Positions 41,232-50,800 of a stretch of DNA of 64,000 bases are shown here, piece by piece. The position numbers and the translations under genes were made by a program. Position 1 is the first letter of the stretch. The number at the start of each line of letters is the position of its first letter. The notes below the pieces were generated by a model, which was not told where the DNA came from, searched no databases, and was given only the letters and a program-made list of their open reading frames with translations. Source of the stretch: CBDFNN01 sp965250215 (GTDB taxonomy: Bacteria > Bacteroidota > Rhodothermia > Rhodothermales > DATKEJ01). Location of the stretch: positions 2,046,001-2,110,000 of the forward strand of contig CBDFNN010000004.1 of the NCBI GenBank assembly GCA_965250215.1. Direction: 5' to 3'.

Positions 41232-43555
41232 TCAAACTCAATGTTGATTCCAAAAGTTGGAATTATTGGAAGTTGATTTTTCCTCGCCAAAGTGAAAACA
41301 TCAAGGAAGAATATATTTGCTCGATCGTAGGCATTTATAAAACCGCCCTGAAGTGAATATCGAGCTCGTTTGTGGGTAAAGGTTTTCTCAGCCACTAGGT
41401 CTAGCCGATGGTAGGCGGGTAGATTAGCACCATAAGGCTCCTCATAAATGACTCTCCGATCTCCTGCCTCGGTGAAGACGTCAACGTCTTCGTCAAGGAG
41501 GACGAATCCATCAAATCCGGTCGCTTGATTGAAAGGGAATCCCGTTCCAAATTGCCACGATCCTTTCCATGTCAAACCAAATAATTCAGCAGTCCCCAAA
41601 GCTGTGATTTGATGTCGTCTATCGTGAGGAGGGTTGTAGGATAATTCGGTTGAATTAAACCATAGCTGAAGGGTCTCTTGTTGCGCGTTGTATTCGACTT
41701 TTGTTAGTCCATAGGAAAGCGATCCGTAAAAGATATTCGAATCATATTCGACTCGAAGGTCGAAGCCTAGAACATTTCCATCGGCAGGTTGAAGCCTGGT
41801 GGTGAATCTCGGATAGGCTGTCCATTCAGGCACACTCAGTGAATTCAGTTTTTTATAAAAGAGCTCAACGGATCCTTCCAATCCTTTAGGCCATCTGTAG
41901 CGATAGCCACCCAGTAAATGTATGGCCTCGGGAACGTCGCCAAATGGAATTACAGACCAAGCCGTGAAGACATTTGCAGCGTCACGCCGATCGTTGATAC
42001 CGATCAACTCCTGATGATAAATGCCCGCGGCGAGGGAGACTTGATGTCCACCTTCTTTGAAGACACCTCTAAAACGTGGTTCCATAAACTGCCTATTCCT
42101 ACTTGGAAATGCTTGAATTCGAAGGGAAGGTGTCAGGAGCAAACGTTCTCCTATTTTTACATCTGGTTCAATAAAGGCTCCGACCTCCGTAACCCATTCT
42201 TCCTGTAAGGCAAGCCCCTGAAATAGTCCATCGAGTTTGCTTTGAACATGGAGGGTCCTTGCATGAAAGCCCCATTTCACATCGACAAGATTTAGAAACT
42301 GAGTAACGTTTACAGAGGTATTGAAGCTTCTCACTTCAGAAGTTCGGATAGGATCAGAGAGATCTCCAAACTTCGAGGAGAAGTTTGAAACAGAGCTTGA
42401 AAAGTCTATGATGAAGGGTAATCTTCGAGGAAGAAAGAGGTATCGGAATCCGAGGGCACCATTTCTCCAGCTGACCTCATCCCTCGAGTTGAGATCGAAA
42501 CTCGAGCCGATACTGCCTTTGTCATAAGATTGGAGAGAAGTAATAGAGATTTGCTTGTTGTCATCGATGTCGGCGTGGAACTTGACAAAGCTGTCTCCAA
42601 AAACAAAGGGTAGAGATTCAGAGATTAAGCGGTCACCAAATTGTTCAACGAAGGACCAACGTCCTGTTGCAAGAACAGAGAGTTTTCCTGACGGATCAAT
42701 GGGTCCTTCTATGCGAGCGGAGCTAAGAAAAGGCGCCATAGAGATGGCACCAGCCGTTCTTTGTTTATTTCCCTTTCTTGAGTGGATGTCGATTACAGAA
42801 GAAAGTCGTCCTCCATATTGTGCTCCGAATCCGCCTGCATAGATATCTACTCTGTTAATTATGTCAGCAGGAAAGGCAGAGAAAAATCCGAGTACATGAA
42901 AGGGTTGATAAACTAACATGTTGTCTATCATGACGAGGTTCTGACTGGCCTCTCCACCTCGCACAAAGAGCTGTCCACCTTGATCGGAGGAAGATACAAT
43001 GGAGGGAAGGGTTGGGAGATAGGATGCGAGATCTCCTCCCGGGGTCAGTGTCGGGATGCGTTTAAGGTCCTTGGCCTGAGCTCGCTGAAACCCAGCCGTA
43101 GTATTTGCTGAGCCAGTGCTTCGCTCCGATTCAGCCGTTACTTCATCAAGTTGTTCGACGCGAGGGATCAATTCGATATTAAATAGCCTAAGTTCTCCTG
43201 GTCCCAGGCTTATGTCATGGTTAAGCGTATTGAATCCCAAAATTGATGCTCGCAACGAATAGGTTCCACTCGGAAGTCTGGGTACGGCAAAAAAACCATC
43301 GACGTTGCTAGCGGCGCCATAGCGTCTTCCTGTGTCGGTCTTTTCAAGAATGACGTTGACACCGGGGAGAGACTCGCCATTCGATTGATCGGTGACGAAT
43401 CCTCGGACCGCAGCGTTTTGGGCCTCCAAATTCGAGGGACCAAGTAGTACCAGAAGGCAAAGAAGTGTCAGAAGAGCGCTGCTGTATCGAATAATAGTTG
43501 TAATGGTTGTTCCAATGGCGAAAGGTAAGGCTGCGATGATTTTCTCGCTAGGCAT
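41228..43555 (-). CDS. TonB-dependent receptor with carboxypeptidase-like domain (pair 2)
   Basis: 775 residues. A long N-region and signal helix (about 20-45) end at NLEAQ. The carboxypeptidase-like domain reads AAVRGFVTDQSNGESLPGVN. The plug has GGQLFVRGGEASQNLVMIDN and VDIYAGGFGAQYGGRLSSVI. The barrel ends ARKNQLPIIPTFGINIEFE. It is a close paralogue of the receptor at 35224: QPFH(I/V)LGFFSAFP and the NQLPIIP ending are common to both. With its lipoprotein it mirrors pair 1 in inverted orientation around the FG-GAP gene. ATG start. Confidence 0.9.
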   Translation of the reverse strand: MPSEKIIAALPFAIGTTITTIIRYSSALLTLLCLLVLLGPSNLEAQNAAVRGFVTDQSNGESLPGVNVILEKTDTGRRYGAASNVDGFFAVPRLPSGTYSLRASILGFNTLNHDISLGPGELRLFNIELIPRVEQLDEVTAESERSTGSANTTAGFQRAQAKDLKRIPTLTPGGDLASYLPTLPSIVSSSDQGGQLFVRGGEASQNLVMIDNMLVYQPFHVLGFFSAFPADIINRVDIYAGGFGAQYGGRLSSVIDIHSRKGNKQRTAGAISMAPFLSSARIEGPIDPSGKLSVLATGRWSFVEQFGDRLISESLPFVFGDSFVKFHADIDDNKQISITSLQSYDKGSIGSSFDLNSRDEVSWRNGALGFRYLFLPRRLPFIIDFSSSVSNFSSKFGDLSDPIRTSEVRSFNTSVNVTQFLNLVDVKWGFHARTLHVQSKLDGLFQGLALQEEWVTEVGAFIEPDVKIGERLLLTPSLRIQAFPSRNRQFMEPRFRGVFKEGGHQVSLAAGIYHQELIGINDRRDAANVFTAWSVIPFGDVPEAIHLLGGYRYRWPKGLEGSVELFYKKLNSLSVPEWTAYPRFTTRLQPADGNVLGFDLRVEYDSNIFYGSLSYGLTKVEYNAQQETLQLWFNSTELSYNPPHDRRHQITALGTAELFGLTWKGSWQFGTGFPFNQATGFDGFVLLDEDVDVFTEAGDRRVIYEEPYGANLPAYHRLDLVAEKTFTHKRARYSLQGGFINAYDRANIFFLDVFTLARKNQLPIIPTFGINIEFE

Positions 43556-43578
43556 TAATTAGGATCTGTGTTTTCAAG

Positions 43579-45456
43579 CTAGACACCAAGTTTATCGCGG
43601 GCTTCTCCAATCGCTTTTTGATCAATTTCTTTTTGCACAAAGTACTCGATCATTTTATCCGTTGTGTTTTTCCCAACAACGGTCTCAAGATCTTCTCTCG
43701 AGCTCATCCGGATTTTCTTAACAGACCCGAAATGTTTCAAAAGTTTCTGAGCGGTCTTTGAACCAATGCCTTTAATATCGTGGAGCTCAGACTTCAGAAT
43801 TCCCTTTCTCTGTTTTCGCTGGAGAGTGATGGCAAATCGGTGGGCCTCGTCTCGGATTCTCTGGATTAGATGCAAGGCGACACTGTCTTTCGGAATAAGA
43901 ATGGAATCTGAATCCCCTGGTGCAAAGACTTCTTCCATGCGTTTCGCAAGTCCAACCACGACTGAGTCCTGGTATATCCCAAGATTTTTTAGCGACGAAA
44001 CAGCGCTTGAAAGTTGGCCTTTGCCTCCATCAATTATGATCAAATCTGGCATAGGCTCTTCCTCTTTGAGCAATCGCTTATACCGGCGATGCACGACTTC
44101 GCGCATTGACTGATAATCATCGGGCTTATCAACGCTGCGGATTTTGAAGGATCGATACATTGACTTCGCAGGCTTACCCCCTTTGAATACAACGCAAGAT
44201 GCTACGGTACCCGTTCCACCCAGGTGGGAAATATCAAAACACTCAATATGGTGAGGGATTTCTTCCAATCTGAGGTCTGCCTTTAAGTCGATAAGGCTTT
44301 GAGGAACACGACCCTCCTCCCGTTTCTCCAATTCGAGTTTATATTCGCCGAGGAGGAGATTGGCATTGGCCGTGGCCATTTTAAGAAGAGACGCGCGTTC
44401 ACCAATTTTTGGGATGAGTATTTTCAATTTCCTACCATACTCGCGCAGCATCAACTCCTGGAGGGCGTCCTCTTCTTCTAGGGCATTAGTCAAATAAATT
44501 TCCTGCGGCAGATAGCTGGTTTTTAGGAAATGGTCCTCAACAAAACCTTGCATAATAGACTCATCGGAAGCATTAGCGACTCGATGTACAAATTTGTGAG
44601 AGCGGTTAATAAGTTTTCCTTCTCGAATATTGAAAACAACACCGCATCCTAACTTTGCGTCTCTGTCTAAACTCAATGCAAAAACATCTCGATCCATTCC
44701 GTCCGCAGACACGACTTTTTGCCTAGCCGAATATTTCTTAATAGCGTGCATCTGGTCTCGAAGTTTGGCCGCCTCTTCGAAATCCATTCGGGTTGAAAGG
44801 TCCTTCATTTCAGATTCAAGTAATTTCAAGAGCTCACCTGTTTTGCCCTGAATCAGCTTTTCGACTTGCATGATGGTCGAGTCATAGCGTGATTTGGATT
44901 CCAGCCCGATGCATGGACCGTTGCATCGTTTTATATGGTATTCCAGGCAAGTTTGAAACTTGCCTGCGTCGATATTGGACTCTGAAAGTCGGAGGCTACA
45001 GGTCCGAAGTTTGAAGATCGATCTTATGGTGTTGAGCATAAGATTCATAGTCTTCACACTCGTATAAGGACCATAATATTTCGAGCCATCGTTTATGATC
45101 TTCCGAGTCAGAAAAACTCTCGGAAAAGCCTCGTTTTTAATGCATAGAAATGGATAAGATTTATCGTCTCTAAGGTTAATGTTGTATCTAGGACGAAGCT
45201 CCTTTATTAGATTGTTTTCCAAGATCAACGCCTCTGCCTCCGTGTCAGTGACAATAGTCTCGACATCGGCAATCTTGGAAATCATGATTTCAAGACGACC
45301 GTCATGATTCCGACTTTTTTGGAAGTAAGACTTTACTCTCTTTTTAAGGCTTTTGGCCTTGCCTACGTATAGCGTTTTATCCTTGCTCGATTTGTGGATA
45401 TAGACTCCTGGACTATCAGGAAGACGATCTATCTTTTCGAGTAACTCGGATTTCAT
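43579..45456 (-). CDS. uvrC: Excinuclease ABC subunit C
   Basis: 625 residues. The N-terminal GIY-YIG nuclease reads LPDSPGVYIHKSSKDKTLYV then GKAKSLKKR (about 12-41). A UVR motif is at about 208-225 (MDFEEAAKLRDQMHAIKKY). The RNase H-like 5' nuclease domain carries IECFDISHLGGTGTVAS and DLIIIDGGKGQLSSA. Helix-hairpin-helix repeats close the protein (HDIKGIGSKTAQKLLKHFGS). With UvrA and UvrB it makes the dual incision in nucleotide excision repair. ATG start, 24 bases after mce. Confidence 0.96.
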   Translation of the reverse strand: MKSELLEKIDRLPDSPGVYIHKSSKDKTLYVGKAKSLKKRVKSYFQKSRNHDGRLEIMISKIADVETIVTDTEAEALILENNLIKELRPRYNINLRDDKSYPFLCIKNEAFPRVFLTRKIINDGSKYYGPYTSVKTMNLMLNTIRSIFKLRTCSLRLSESNIDAGKFQTCLEYHIKRCNGPCIGLESKSRYDSTIMQVEKLIQGKTGELLKLLESEMKDLSTRMDFEEAAKLRDQMHAIKKYSARQKVVSADGMDRDVFALSLDRDAKLGCGVVFNIREGKLINRSHKFVHRVANASDESIMQGFVEDHFLKTSYLPQEIYLTNALEEEDALQELMLREYGRKLKILIPKIGERASLLKMATANANLLLGEYKLELEKREEGRVPQSLIDLKADLRLEEIPHHIECFDISHLGGTGTVASCVVFKGGKPAKSMYRSFKIRSVDKPDDYQSMREVVHRRYKRLLKEEEPMPDLIIIDGGKGQLSSAVSSLKNLGIYQDSVVVGLAKRMEEVFAPGDSDSILIPKDSVALHLIQRIRDEAHRFAITLQRKQRKGILKSELHDIKGIGSKTAQKLLKHFGSVKKIRMSSREDLETVVGKNTTDKMIEYFVQKEIDQKAIGEARDKLGV

Positions 45457-45480
45457 CTTTGAGGTGTGACTAGGCTTTAG

Positions 45481-45897
45481 TCATTGTTTCTTTTCTGCGC
45501 AAAACTCGATCAACACGCCGGAGCTGTCTTTCGGGTGAACGAAAAATACAAGTTTATTGTTAGCCCCTTCGTAGGGCTTCTTACTCAAGAGCCTAAACCC
45601 GGCTTTTTTGTAGAGGGAGAAGGCTTCAAAAATGTCCTTGACTTTCCAGGCAACATGATGGATACCTGGACCTCTTTTCTTAAGGAATTTTGAAATCGGA
45701 CTATTTTTGGATTGGGACTCCAGAAGTTCAATTCTAAGTCCCGAAGCATCAAGAAATGCAATCTTCAAATCTTGACTTTCCAGCTCCTCAAAATGCGGCG
45801 AGGTATTGTCTCCAAACAATGATTGAAAGACTGGAAGTGACTCGTCAATGTTAGCGACCACAATTCCGACGTGGTCAAACTCTTTTTGTAAATCCAA
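45481..45897 (-). CDS. mce: Methylmalonyl-CoA epimerase
   Basis: 138 residues, the family's usual size. It is a vicinal oxygen chelate fold with metal ligands in FDHVGIVV (His near 8), HHVAWKV (His near 86) and SGVLIEF (Glu near 132). It interconverts (R)- and (S)-methylmalonyl-CoA in the propionate/succinyl-CoA route, linking to sucC in central metabolism. A TTG is the only start after the in-frame stop 9 bases upstream. Confidence 0.9.
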   Translation of the reverse strand: MDLQKEFDHVGIVVANIDESLPVFQSLFGDNTSPHFEELESQDLKIAFLDASGLRIELLESQSKNSPISKFLKKRGPGIHHVAWKVKDIFEAFSLYKKAGFRLLSKKPYEGANNKLVFFVHPKDSSGVLIEFCAEKKQ

Positions 45898-45903
45898 ATG
45901 GTG

Positions 45904-46155
45904 CTACATCATCGATCTAATCTTGAAGAAGGCCCACAGTGAAATGGCGGCTACTGAACTCAACAGCGCTCCGGCCAAAGCCATAGTCGTCTTGCCTGTT
46001 GTGTAAAAGATTAAGAAACCAACAAGAAGGGATACCATGGTAGCCACGACGACGTTGGCAGTGAGTGCCTCGGAAGAGTCTTTCCACGGAACTACAAATG
46101 TTGCCAATAGGCCTAGAACGACCCCAATACCGACAAGAATAATTACAAAACCCAT
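45904..46155 (-). CDS. Small hypothetical membrane protein
   Basis: 83 residues with three predicted helices: about 2-22 (GFVIILVGIGVVLGLLATFV), 33-51 (ANVVVATMVSLLVGFLIFY) and 56-78 (TTMALAGALLSSVAAISLWA). No family is recognised. It lies 6 bases upstream of mce and reads as part of the same leftward unit, so it is likely real. It could be a minor integral membrane partner; nothing in the context gives a role. Confidence 0.65.
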   Translation of the reverse strand: MGFVIILVGIGVVLGLLATFVVPWKDSSEALTANVVVATMVSLLVGFLIFYTTGKTTMALAGALLSSVAAISLWAFFKIRSMM

Positions 46156-46213
46156 CTAGCTATTCGGAAAAATGATTAATACGGATAAAAAAGGATGATA
46201 CGATTTTCGGAGC

Positions 46214-46942
46214 TTACTTGGAATTAAGCGCCCAGTTATATTTTTGAAAACTAATCTGCGATTTATTACCGAGATCAAGCGATCCTTTTGTTTTTATATA
46301 ATGCAAAAGGCCTTTTTCGCTATCTCCAAAGTCTGCGAGATACCAAGAGAATAACTCTGAGATCAAGAGGACATCGGGATCGGACTTTGTGTCAACCAAG
46401 ATAGTTGAGTTTAGTGCTTTTTTGGTGGCCAGACTTAGTTGCAGGTCCAAGTCTTTAGAGGTGAAAGGTTTTTCCCATAGAGGAGGGCAACCAACAGCCG
46501 CACAAACGAGCACAAAATGCAATCTAGAATCAGGAAATTCTTTGAATAGAATTCCCTTTTCCAGTCCGTCGAGCGAGACCATGTCTCCTCCAAGTTCGTG
46601 GGTTTTCGAGGTGAAAAAGTTGTCGACATCAAGTGGGCTTTCAATTGGATAATGATCTACAACATTTTTAATAACAAGAATGTTGTAGGCATTTATTAGA
46701 AAGGCTTTCTTCTTTTTGCCCCTCAATGCACCCAATCTGACTTTTTTAATATCGACCATGAGGGCGTCAAGATCGGCTCGGTCATTCTTTATTTTTCTAT
46801 AGTCAACGAGGCCGGAACTCACCGTGCCTCGAAAGAAAATTTCTAACTTGTTGTTGAATTCAGTCAGTCCAGCTTGGCTTTGGCCGAAAGAATGCGAGTA
46901 AAAAACGAGAGTAAAAAGAAGAGTGATAAAGCTGTCGCGCAT
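46214..46942 (-). CDS. Secreted DUF547 protein
   Basis: 242 residues from the ATG at 46942, which gives the signal peptide MRDSFITLLFTLVFYSHSF (cleavage near GQS); a TTG five codons upstream is the alternative. The DUF547 core reads KKKAFLINAYNILVIKNVVD, HELGGDMVSLDGLEKGIL, RLHFVLVCAAVGCPPLWEKP and LISELFSWYLADFG. The family is widespread and functionally uncharacterised, usually exported. Confidence 0.85.
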   Translation of the reverse strand: MRDSFITLLFTLVFYSHSFGQSQAGLTEFNNKLEIFFRGTVSSGLVDYRKIKNDRADLDALMVDIKKVRLGALRGKKKKAFLINAYNILVIKNVVDHYPIESPLDVDNFFTSKTHELGGDMVSLDGLEKGILFKEFPDSRLHFVLVCAAVGCPPLWEKPFTSKDLDLQLSLATKKALNSTILVDTKSDPDVLLISELFSWYLADFGDSEKGLLHYIKTKGSLDLGNKSQISFQKYNWALNSK

Positions 46943-47039
46943 GGACTTTAAGGACAAGATCTAGTGTTTGCCAGATAGCTGGTTGTTATCTGATTTCTGA
47001 ATTCAATGCTTCAAGTGTGATGGCTAGCGGTAGAATAGG

Positions 47040-47795
47040 TTACATTTTATCAACTGTCTGATAAAGACTCTCAAAAGGGACTTGTTTGAATTCCTCAGAA
47101 TCAAAAACCTCAAGAAAATGTTTGGCGAGGCTATTTTTGACCTTATGAATCTTGATATTTCTTCCTAGTTCATTTAGCATTGATGTAACTCCACGATCCG
47201 TGATTCCGCACGGATTCATAAGCCCGAAATATTGAAGGTTTGGATTTACATTCAGGGCCAATCCATGCATGGTGACCCACCGGCTACATCTTATTCCAAG
47301 GGCGCAAATTTTTCGTTCGAGGCCCTTCTTGTCAGGTCCGACCCAGACTCCCGTTCTACCTTCGACTCTGCCGGCAATAATCCCCCATTCCGCGCAAGTT
47401 CTAATAACTACCTCTTCGAGCTTCCTTAGATAGACACCGATGTCTGTGGTATATCGGTCAAGGTCTAATAAGGGATAGGCCACCAATTGACCGGGTCCGT
47501 GATAAGTTATATCTCCACCTCTGTCGATCTCCACCAAGCTTGCACCAACACTTTTTAGCTGCTCCGAATTGACAAGCATGTTTTCCTTGTCTCCACTTTT
47601 ACCTAGAGTAAATACGTGTGGGTGTTCGAGAAGAAGTAGAGCATTGGGGACATAACTATCTCGAAGTCCTCTTTTGTAATCAATCAACTCAGATTGAATT
47701 GACTTTTGCAAATCCCAAGTCACTTGATAGTCGATGCTACCAAGGTCTTTGATAATAATGTCCCGCTGACCTAGGGTATAAGGTGAGTCCCCCAA
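47040..47795 (-). CDS. lipB: Octanoyltransferase
   Basis: 251 residues. It moves octanoyl groups from ACP to lipoyl domains (for example of 2-oxoacid dehydrogenases and GcvH). Motifs: LLLEHPHVFTLGKSGDKENM, RGGDITYHGPGQLVAYPLLD, the conserved Lys in KICALGIRCSRWVTMHGLAL, and the acyl-binding Cys in MNPCGITDRGVTS. The start is TTG at 47795, 16 bases after sprA; no ATG exists between it and the preceding in-frame stop. Confidence 0.94.
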   Translation of the reverse strand: MGDSPYTLGQRDIIIKDLGSIDYQVTWDLQKSIQSELIDYKRGLRDSYVPNALLLLEHPHVFTLGKSGDKENMLVNSEQLKSVGASLVEIDRGGDITYHGPGQLVAYPLLDLDRYTTDIGVYLRKLEEVVIRTCAEWGIIAGRVEGRTGVWVGPDKKGLERKICALGIRCSRWVTMHGLALNVNPNLQYFGLMNPCGITDRGVTSMLNELGRNIKIHKVKNSLAKHFLEVFDSEEFKQVPFESLYQTVDKM

Positions 47796-47811
47796 TTGGG
47801 TCGCCTCAGGC

Positions 47812-50800
47812 TTAGTTTGATATCTGAATTTTGAAGTTGAACCCGCCGTTTATTTTCGTTCTGTTGGGAGTCTGACTTCCTTCTGTGATTAGCCGATCGT
47901 ATTCAACAAACACGGCTGCTGTTACACGATTGCTAAAGGTATAGGCAATCCTAGGTTCCAATTTCAGTCTTTCCTCTTTCTGCAAGGAAGAGCTGAGCGC
48001 TGCTCCGGGGTCTAGGAGCCGGCTCTCTATATCCGATTCCAATCTGAATCTTTCTCGAATAGAGACATTAGTCGACAATGTCAGTGTGAAACGAATCGTG
48101 TTATTCAACTTTCTTCTTGAAAGACCAGGAATTCTCAGTCTCATACCTCGCTTTGAAAAAGTTATCTTTATCGACTTTTCATTCAAGGATTGAAGAGCTA
48201 GATCCGAGTTGATTGTACCAAGAGTAAGAGACTTACTCTTATTCCAATTAAAGTCTGTTTGTAAGCCTCCTTTCCAAGACACATTGATTCCAATGGCAGG
48301 CTGGAATTTTTGGTTTAATCTGACATCAGATATCTCTAGAGAATCGACGACAGAAATAATTTCTGTTCCCCCCACGTTGCGCTGATTGAGAAGTCTTTCA
48401 CCCGTATCCGGATCTACGCCAGCACCAGAGTTGGTTTTGAATCCTGAATCATAAGTAGCGGTGTACGAATGCCTCACGGTAGCTGATTGAGCAAGGGCCC
48501 TCAAGATTGGCCAAGATCCCAAACCGGTATAGGATAGGGACCAATTAGGAACAGGCCCAGGTAAAAAGCCTGTATTTCCACCTCTGCCTAATCCTCTGAC
48601 ATAGACAGATGTAAAGTCATCTACAAGAGATTTGTTGGTCAATGGAAGCTTCGCATTGTCGTCATCTATGAGAACTTCACTGCCGTCAAATTTGGCAAAT
48701 TGTCTTTTGAATAATTCTTCATAGTTGCCACCAAATATCCAAACAGTAGCATTTTCCTTTCCACTTCTCTGACTGTTGCGCGGAACGAATCCGTTTTCTG
48801 GCGGACGGTAGGTAATGTTGTCCGTATCAGACACACTCCATTTCCAGTCGAAGTCGATTTTGAAGGTTGGGGTGACGTTCAGGTCGCCTCTGGCGGAGAA
48901 ATTTCTTCCACTTGTAAGTCTGTCCTGAACCACGATTCCCTGCGCTGCGTCAATCAACCTAAGCTCTGGTGTTGGGTCAATAATTCTGTCTAATCCCAGC
49001 CGATACCTTAGGGGAGGATTCTGAAGAAGTCGACCCTGCTCGTCTCTCCGTCTAAAGAATCCATACCCTCCGCGGATATTGCTTGAGCTTCCTCCTCGGT
49101 TTTGACTCAGAGTGAAGGAAAGGTCTCGAGAACTGGTAAGGGCTAGGAATATCCTTCGACCTATTGCTATGGGACTTATTTTTGGAAGAGGAATGCTGAA
49201 TCCGGTTGTATCGACCGGCATTGGAATCGATTCAGGATCCAATTCTTCAATCGGAATACTTTTTTGCTCTGCTAATTCCTCAAGGCTCAGTCCTCCTTCT
49301 TCAGCCTCCTTTTCTAACTCTTTTCGACGATCCTTTATCTTAGCTCTCTCTTCCTTCACCTTGTTTCGCTCTTCCTTTCTTGTCCGCTTTTCTTGATTCT
49401 TTTTAGCGCGATCGATTCTTCCCTGATCCACTCTATCCTTGTCGGCCTTTTCGAGACGGTTGTAGAAATCGAAGTTTTTCCAGAATTCTACAGGTGCAAT
49501 TTTCAGACCTCCGCGGATCGACATGTTGTTCGAGACGGAGTTACCAAAGTCCTCTTGACCAATAGGTCCCGCCTGCCAGCTAAATTGTGACTGGTATGAA
49601 ATGGGCTGAGGCTTGAACCAGCTTAGTTTTTTGTACTGACTAAAGCGAGGTGTGATTGTAGCGGAGTATCGTTGACCAGCTCTGTCTGTCCGAATGCCAC
49701 CTGCTGACCCTCCAGAGCTCAGAATATTTCGAATAATACTCCCCGGGCTAATCAGATTGAGCTGAGTGTATTGGAAGGCAGTTGAATCTCCGGCGAAATC
49801 TCCGTTTGGGCCGATGAGTTGTCCAACGTTTTGTCTTGCATCATATCGTCGCGACGCGAAATCCTCCGAAATGACAAAGAAGGTCGTGTCTACGGCAATG
49901 TCTCTCAACGACTGGGTAACATCGGCGTCAAATCCAACCTGGAAGAAGTTGAAAAGCTTATGCGTTAGCGAGAGGTTTCTCTTGTGTCCAAAAGAATGCG
50001 TTTCTCGAAGTGGATAGCGATCTACATTTTCAAATGCGAAAAGAAGGGAGTCAGATGGAGTGTAATCTTCCTTAAGAACGAGGACCGACCTGTCCCTCGT
50101 CTGCTTAAAGCTTCTATTTGCGCTAGCTCCTGCTGTAATATTGTCCGGGACGTAACTCATTCGCAATCCACCTAGGAAGCTGGCGTAAGGCACGTCGTCC
50201 ATGAACCAAAGTGGACGGAATGTCCTCGGTTTTCTTGTCGCTAAGCGATAGCTAATATTAGCGGTCCAATTTCTTCCGTCATTGATTTCCGTATTCGGAC
50301 TGCTTGATTCAGATTTTTGATGAGCGAAAGAAATCTGAGTGGCGTCGATTGTATTTCGGACAATGGCATTTTTTGATCCCTTTTTCGAAAGCGGTATTCG
50401 AATTGATCTATCGAAAGAAACGGTCTCGGCTGTCCTAAGAATTTTCTCCTTTTTGTCCTGATCCGGTGCCGCATCTAAAAGCTCTTGCAATCGAATATCT
50501 CCTTTGTCCGGAGCATAGCGAGGTCGGCTTAATCCATTCCGAAGCGTGTAGGAAATTGGAATATTCCAGCCGTATCTCTCTGGAAGGAATTTGTGCAAGT
50601 TCAGACTTGTGTTGATGGACCAATTCTTCTGATTGACATTCTCTCGGTCTCCTAGCCCACTAGAGAGTTCACCGAAGCCCTCGTTTCGGAACTGAAAGTT
50701 GGCATCAATTTTTCCAAGATCTGCCAATTTGATTGATGCGGTTGCTAGAGCCGCATTTCCATTCTCCTCATCGTATCCACTTACCCTAAGCTCATTGAAC

